From Nanobdellota archaeon (GTDB lineage Archaea; Nanobdellota; Nanobdellia; Pacearchaeales; GW2011-AR1), in the NCBI GenBank assembly GCA_020056045.1, contig JAGVIM010000130.1:1-6284 (forward strand): a stretch of 6,284 bases of DNA. Direction: 5' to 3'. Both the position numbers and the translations under genes were made by a program. This document shows positions 5,871 to 6,284 of this stretch, one piece after another; position 1 is the stretch's first letter, and every line of letters starts with the position of its first letter. The notes beneath the pieces were generated by a model. The model worked only from the letters and a program-made list of their open reading frames with translations, ran no database searches and was not told the origin of the DNA.

Positions 5871-6197
5871 AATTATTTTTTCTGAATTTATTTGAAGTTT
5901 ATTTTTATATTCCTGAACTTTTCCCATTACAAGGAGGGTTTGATCTTTTTGAAATATTTTCTTGTTTTTAGAAAAAATTTGAATTGATCCTGTTGAATCC
6001 CTTATTGTTATTATCTGAAAGTCCTTTTGATTATTAATAGAAGTTATTTTTCCAATTACTTTTACTTTTTTATATAGAAAATCTTCATTAATGATCTTTA
6101 TATTAATTTTTTTAGGAGAAAAGGTTAAAGATAGAATTAGGAGGAGAGTTATTCCAATTATTGATATTGTTAAGCAAATAATAAGAAAAATTTTCAT
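5847..6197 (-). CDS. Membrane-anchored OB-fold protein
   Basis: The 116-residue product has one hydrophobic span at 3-26 followed by a compact beta-rich domain at about 43-110. That domain carries OB-fold hallmarks of the tRNA-anticodon/nucleic-acid-binding type: V47-I-G-K-I51 in strand 1, I65-R-D-S-T-G-S-I-Q73 in strands 2-3, and V90-M-G-K-V-Q-E-Y-K-N-K-L-Q-I103 in strands 4-5. The family binds single-stranded nucleic acid or oligosaccharides, but here the ligand is unknown. Which side of the membrane the domain faces is unclear: the N-terminus has one lysine, whereas P28-K-K30 follows the span, so the positive-inside rule does not favour an exported domain. The start is the ATG at 6197, with a TATA box at leaderless spacing. 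The last eight codons, including the stop, lie inside the end of the opposing gene. Similar anchored OB-fold proteins are common in DPANN genomes as far as I recall. Confidence 0.75.
   Translation of the reverse strand: MKIFLIICLTISIIGITLLLILSLTFSPKKINIKIINEDFLYKKVKVIGKITSINNQKDFQIITIRDSTGSIQIFSKNKKIFQKDQTLLVMGKVQEYKNKLQINSEKIISMTLKLS
5876..5881 (+). terminator. Poly-T terminator candidate for the six-span protein gene
   Basis: A run of six T residues begins 5 bp after the stop codon at 5868-5870, inside the 3' part of the opposing OB-fold gene. It is the first T-tract after the stop and could end the plus-strand transcript. No hairpin precedes it. Confidence 0.3.
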
Positions 6198-6218
6198 TAA
6201 GTTAAAAAGATATTTGAG

Positions 6219-6225
6219 TATATAA
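6219..6225 (-). promoter_or_regulatory. TATA box of the OB-fold gene
   Basis: Read on the minus strand this is TTATATA within AATTATATACTC, centred about 25 bp before the ATG at 6197 and preceded by an A-run that could act as BRE. The spacing predicts a leaderless transcript. Confidence 0.5.
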
Positions 6226-6260
6226 TTTTTAGTACTCTTGGTAACAGTTTTTATTCAGAG

Positions 6261-6268
6261 TTAAAAAG
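6261..6268 (+). promoter_or_regulatory. Possible TATA box for a plus-strand gene beyond the right edge
   Basis: TTAAAAAG repeats the core of the box used by the gene at 3891. At the spacing seen elsewhere in this window it would place a start codon at about 6290-6295, just outside. No coding sequence can be seen to confirm it. Confidence 0.2.
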
Positions 6269-6284
6269 AAAAATCCTTACCTAA

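Noticed and set aside
1..6284. CRISPR array, tRNA, rRNA, intact insertion sequence, or a defence or toxin-antitoxin system
   Set aside because: I found no spaced direct repeats, cloverleaf-like GC-rich stems, rRNA-like stretches, terminal repeats around an intact transposase, or nuclease or toxin motifs. The low overall GC would make structured RNA genes stand out.

Overview
The window looks like a piece of chromosome from a small-genome archaeon, most likely a DPANN lineage of the Pacearchaeota/Woesearchaeota (Nanoarchaeota-like) kind. The reasons are as follows. The base composition is very AT-rich. No start codon has a Shine-Dalgarno sequence, while archaeal TATA-like boxes sit about 25-30 bp upstream of almost every start, which implies leaderless transcripts. 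One gene is a standalone archaeal-type TctA-family permease. Several proteins have architectures I associate with DPANN genomes: a secreted cysteine-rich protein with C-G-N-G-x-C-E and S-A-G-Y-x-W-C motifs, a membrane-anchored OB-fold protein, and a short helical domain joined to several membrane spans. The lineage call is an inference; there is no rRNA or marker gene to settle it.

Layout, left to right. (1) 34-1401 (+): a membrane-anchored, mostly extracellular protein with a cysteine cluster and a beta-rich C-terminus. (2) 1398-2612 (-): a TctA/COG1784-type polytopic permease; its stop codon overlaps that of gene 1 in a TTAA palindrome. (3) 2613-2715: a divergent promoter region with a TATA-like box for each flanking gene and a perfect 7-bp inverted repeat midway between them. 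(4) 2716-3615 (+): a secreted protein with 28 cysteines and a cysteine-free, PepSY-like tail. (5) 3616-3890: a 275-bp gap with a T-rich terminator candidate, a possible decayed transposase C-terminus on the minus strand, and the promoter of the next gene. (6) 3891-4799 (+): a four-span membrane protein resembling the bestrophin-like DUF4239 family. (7) 4842-5870 (+): a six-span membrane protein with an N-terminal helical domain and a repeated membrane module. (8) 5847-6197 (-): a membrane-anchored OB-fold protein whose 3' end overlaps gene 7 by 24 bp. (9) 6198-6284: the promoter of gene 8 and a possible plus-strand promoter for a gene beyond the edge.

Every intact protein encoded here appears to be membrane-bound or exported, so this is a cell-envelope locus rather than a metabolic operon. 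Each gene seems to have its own promoter, so the genes need not act in one pathway. The most concrete link is that genes 1 and 4, on either side of the permease, share a cysteine module with identical spacing (C-x3-C-x5-C-x6-C-L-N, then M-G-x-C-x-C-x-N-x2-C). No CRISPR array, tRNA, rRNA, intact mobile element or recognisable defence system is present.
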